33,183 nucleotides of DNA, from assembly GCA_019449655.1 (NCBI GenBank), contig JAHQXD010000005.1, positions 1-33,183 of the forward strand, given 5' to 3'. Position 1 is the stretch's first letter. Each line of letters opens with the position of its first letter. This stretch comes from Ferrigenium straubiae (lineage in GTDB: Bacteria; Pseudomonadota; Gammaproteobacteria; Burkholderiales; Gallionellaceae). Both the position numbers and the translations under genes were made by a program. Positions 31,856 to 33,183 of the stretch are shown here, in pieces. The notes under the pieces were generated by a model that saw nothing but the letters and a program-made list of their open reading frames with translations, was not told where the DNA came from and searched no databases.

Positions 31856-32046
31856 TGCCGGAAAAAGCACCGCCGATCGTGGCCTGCCCGCAGTGCGGCA
31901 GGGAAATGGAGTGGGATACCAGCAACCGCTACCGCCCGTTCTGCAGCGAACGCTGCAAGCTGATCGACCTCGGCAAATGGGCGAAAGAAGAATATCGCGT
32001 CGAACAGCGCGAAGAGGAACTTCCCCCGCCTGATCACCAGGCCTGA
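31855..32046 (+). CDS. yacG: DNA gyrase inhibitor YacG
   Basis: YacG is a small zinc protein that binds GyrB and blocks DNA binding by gyrase. The 63-residue product has the four zinc cysteines in CPQCG and FCSERCK, with [11 protein letters not shown] between them and [14 protein letters not shown] after, ending in an acidic, Pro-rich tail. The ATG overlaps the zapD stop by one base. The 3' end overlaps the convergent Nudix/ThiE gene by 13 bases. Confidence 0.94.
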   Translation: MPEKAPPIVACPQCGREMEWDTSNRYRPFCSERCKLIDLGKWAKEEYRVEQREEELPPPDHQA

Positions 32047-33014
32047 CGCAGCAGGGCGATGCCGTGCGCGCCATGCCGCCACGCGGCCTGCATGTCGCCA
32101 CACTTCAGGCCGCCCAGCGCATACACCGGAATGGACGAGCCCGCCGTGATGGCAGCAAAGTTCTCCCAGCCGAGGTGCGGCGCGCCGGGATGGGACAGGG
32201 TCGGCAGTACCGGGGAGAGCAGCACAAAATCGCAGCCCAAGTCCTCCGCGCGGCGCAGCTCCTCCGCGTTGTGGCAGGAGGCCCCGCACCAGTCCACCGC
32301 AGGGCGTTCCTTCAGTTCCACGAGTTGCGTGGCCGTCAGTTGTACGCCGTCCGCACCGATCTCCTGTGCCATTTCAATATCGGCATTGAGCAGCAGTCTC
32401 GCGCCATGCGCATGAGTTAACGCCATCACACGCCGTGCCAGTTCGCGCAACTCATCGCGGGACAGGTTCTTCTCGCGTAACTGCAACAGGTGCAAGCCGT
32501 TCTGCAACGCGTGCTCCAGCCGCCGCAGGAATTCCTCCGTACCCAGTTCGGCGGCGTTGCTGATGGCATACAGGGGGGGTAACTCCAGCGCGCGTAGGAC
32601 GGGTGCGTTGGCAGGCAGCATGGGAGAAACGGTTGCGGAATTTTTTTCGTTCGCCCTGACGTATCGAAGGGTAGAAGGCTGCCATACAAACTGCTGCCCC
32701 TCATGCGGATGCAACTCGCCGCGCCACTCCGTCACGCGGAAGAAATTCAGCCGCACCGTCGCATGCGGATAGGCGAACACGCGGGTGATCCACGGATAAG
32801 CGGCCTCGACCTCGATGCCCAGTTCCTCATGCAGTTCGCGCACCAGTGCATGGTATGGCGTCTCGCCGGGTTCGATCTTGCCGCCGGGGAATTCCCAGTA
32901 GCCGGCCCAGATTTTGCCGGGAGGGCGCTGGGCGAGGAGGAAGGAACCGTCGGGGCGTTGCAGGACGGCAGCGGAGACTTCGATGATTTTTGTGATTTCG
33001 GTTTGCGTGTTCAA
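32034..33014 (-). CDS. Nudix hydrolase (MutT-like) fused to a ThiE-like domain
   Basis: The 326-residue protein joins two domains. Residues about 10-140 are a MutT-type Nudix hydrolase with the box [20 protein letters not shown] at 45-67, which cleaves oxidised nucleotides such as 8-oxo-dGTP. Residues about 147-326 are like thiamine-phosphate synthase ([72 protein letters not shown]). This fusion is known in beta- and gammaproteobacteria; whether the second half makes thiamine phosphate is unclear. In the end of the Nudix half, residues 112-125 ([14 protein letters not shown]) are encoded by a copy of a dispersed repeat also present just upstream of the gene. The gene is convergent with yacG. 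Confidence 0.92.
   Translation of the reverse strand: MNTQTEITKIIEVSAAVLQRPDGSFLLAQRPPGKIWAGYWEFPGGKIEPGETPYHALVRELHEELGIEVEAAYPWITRVFAYPHATVRLNFFRVTEWRGELHPHEGQQFVWQPSTLRYVRANEKNSATVSPMLPANAPVLRALELPPLYAISNAAELGTEEFLRRLEHALQNGLHLLQLREKNLSRDELRELARRVMALTHAHGARLLLNADIEMAQEIGADGVQLTATQLVELKERPAVDWCGASCHNAEELRRAEDLGCDFVLLSPVLPTLSHPGAPHLGWENFAAITAGSSIPVYALGGLKCGDMQAAWRHGAHGIALLRQAW
32648..32670. repeat. Dispersed 23-bp repeat, copy A, inside the Nudix/ThiE gene
   Basis: The segment from CGTTCGCC to CGAAGG matches copy B at 33035-33057 in 21 of 23 bases. It is read in frame within the Nudix-ThiE gene and encodes part of TLRYVRANE. Confidence 0.8.
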
Positions 33015-33034
33015 TGTAGTCTTTCAAATCAGGC

Positions 33035-33057
33035 CGTTCGCACTGAAGTATCGAAGG
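33035..33057. repeat. Dispersed 23-bp repeat, copy B, upstream of the Nudix/ThiE gene
   Basis: Runs from CGTTCGCACTG to CGAAGG in the same orientation as copy A, differing at two positions. It lies about 20 bases upstream of the Nudix/ThiE start, in the end region with no gene. Confidence 0.8.
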
Positions 33058-33072
33058 ATGCCAGTTTGTATT

Positions 33073-33108
33073 CCCTCTCCCTTGCAGGGAGAGGGTTAGG
33101 GAGAGGGT
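33073..33108. repeat. Dispersed palindromic repeat related to the one in lgt
   Basis: CCCTCTCCC (33073-33081) and GGGAGAGGG (33087-33095) form a perfect 9-bp stem with loop TTGCA, followed by a third GGGAGAGGG unit. It is the same family as 26699-26736, in opposite orientation. Confidence 0.72.
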
Positions 33109-33139
33109 AGAAATCTCACCCTTTCCATTAAAATCAAAA

Positions 33140-33183
33140 CCGCCGGGGGTAGCCCGGCAGCTAGTCACTTTTTCTTGCGTCGC
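33140..33183. repeat. Possible start of another dispersed repeat at the window edge
   Basis: GCCGGGGGTAGCCCGGCAGC, then TAGTCACTTTTTCTTGCGTC, resembles a repeat often seen between genes in betaproteobacteria, where the ACTTTTTCTTG arm is followed by its inverse. Only one arm is in the window. The rest of 33015-33183 holds no gene I can see. Confidence 0.4.

Overview
The window looks like chromosomal DNA of a GC-rich betaproteobacterium, most likely a Gallionellaceae-type iron oxidiser (Sideroxydans/Gallionella relatives). The reasons are a Cyc2-like outer-membrane cytochrome-porin, a Pil-Chp chemosensory operon, the pilC-pilD-coaE-zapD-yacG-Nudix/ThiE gene order usual in betaproteobacteria, and short dispersed repeats. 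All family assignments rest on motifs and gene order read by eye; no database search was possible.

Layout. 1-81: possible end of an IS256-type element. 82-584 (-): a YefM/YoeB toxin-antitoxin pair whose toxin has an in-frame amber codon. 688-2189 (+): a self-contained cyc2-like unit with a near-consensus sigma-70 promoter and a strong intrinsic terminator. 2249-3333 (+): a YkgJ-type cysteine-cluster protein and APS kinase cysC. 3365-5719 (-): rsmE, a 4-oxalocrotonate-tautomerase-like gene and argA. 5793-10009 (+): a thioredoxin-fold protein, an inositol-monophosphatase-family protein, and trkA-trkH for K+ uptake, partly overlapping. 10140-17533 (+): pilG-pilI-pilJ-chpA, the type IV pilus chemosensory system, without pilH in the cluster. 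17690-21447 (+): a radical-SAM/SPASM protein of the AhbD/NirJ group with four tandem C-terminal PCP_red-like modules, overlapping a HemY-type porphyrinogen oxidase, then two very small ORFs joined by ATGA overlaps. 21670-22479 (+): an exported SUMF1-fold protein. 22572-25862 (-): ilvD, a relic of a second ilvD 3' end, a hexose-6-phosphate mutarotase and a cytochrome c lipoprotein. 25927-32046 (+): lgt, a CNNM/CorC-family protein, pilC, pilD, coaE, zapD and yacG. 32034-33014 (-): a Nudix/ThiE-like fusion. 33015-33183: dispersed repeats.

How the genes fit together. Cyc2 would take electrons from Fe(II) at the outer membrane; the small periplasm-facing cytochrome lipoprotein could be a carrier, though nothing in the sequence links them. 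The Pil-Chp array plus PilC and PilD serve twitching or surface sensing. The radical-SAM/HemY pair is the most unusual part. A HemY-type oxidase beside an AhbD-like decarboxylase suggests a hybrid route in which coproporphyrinogen is oxidised, iron is inserted, and coproheme is decarboxylated by radical chemistry, or else production of a modified haem.

Genome-dynamics signals are also clear: a toxin inactivated by one base, a 60-nt ilvD relic that differs from the intact copy almost only at silent sites, and dispersed repeats that supply coding sequence to lgt, the Nudix/ThiE fusion and possibly coaE.
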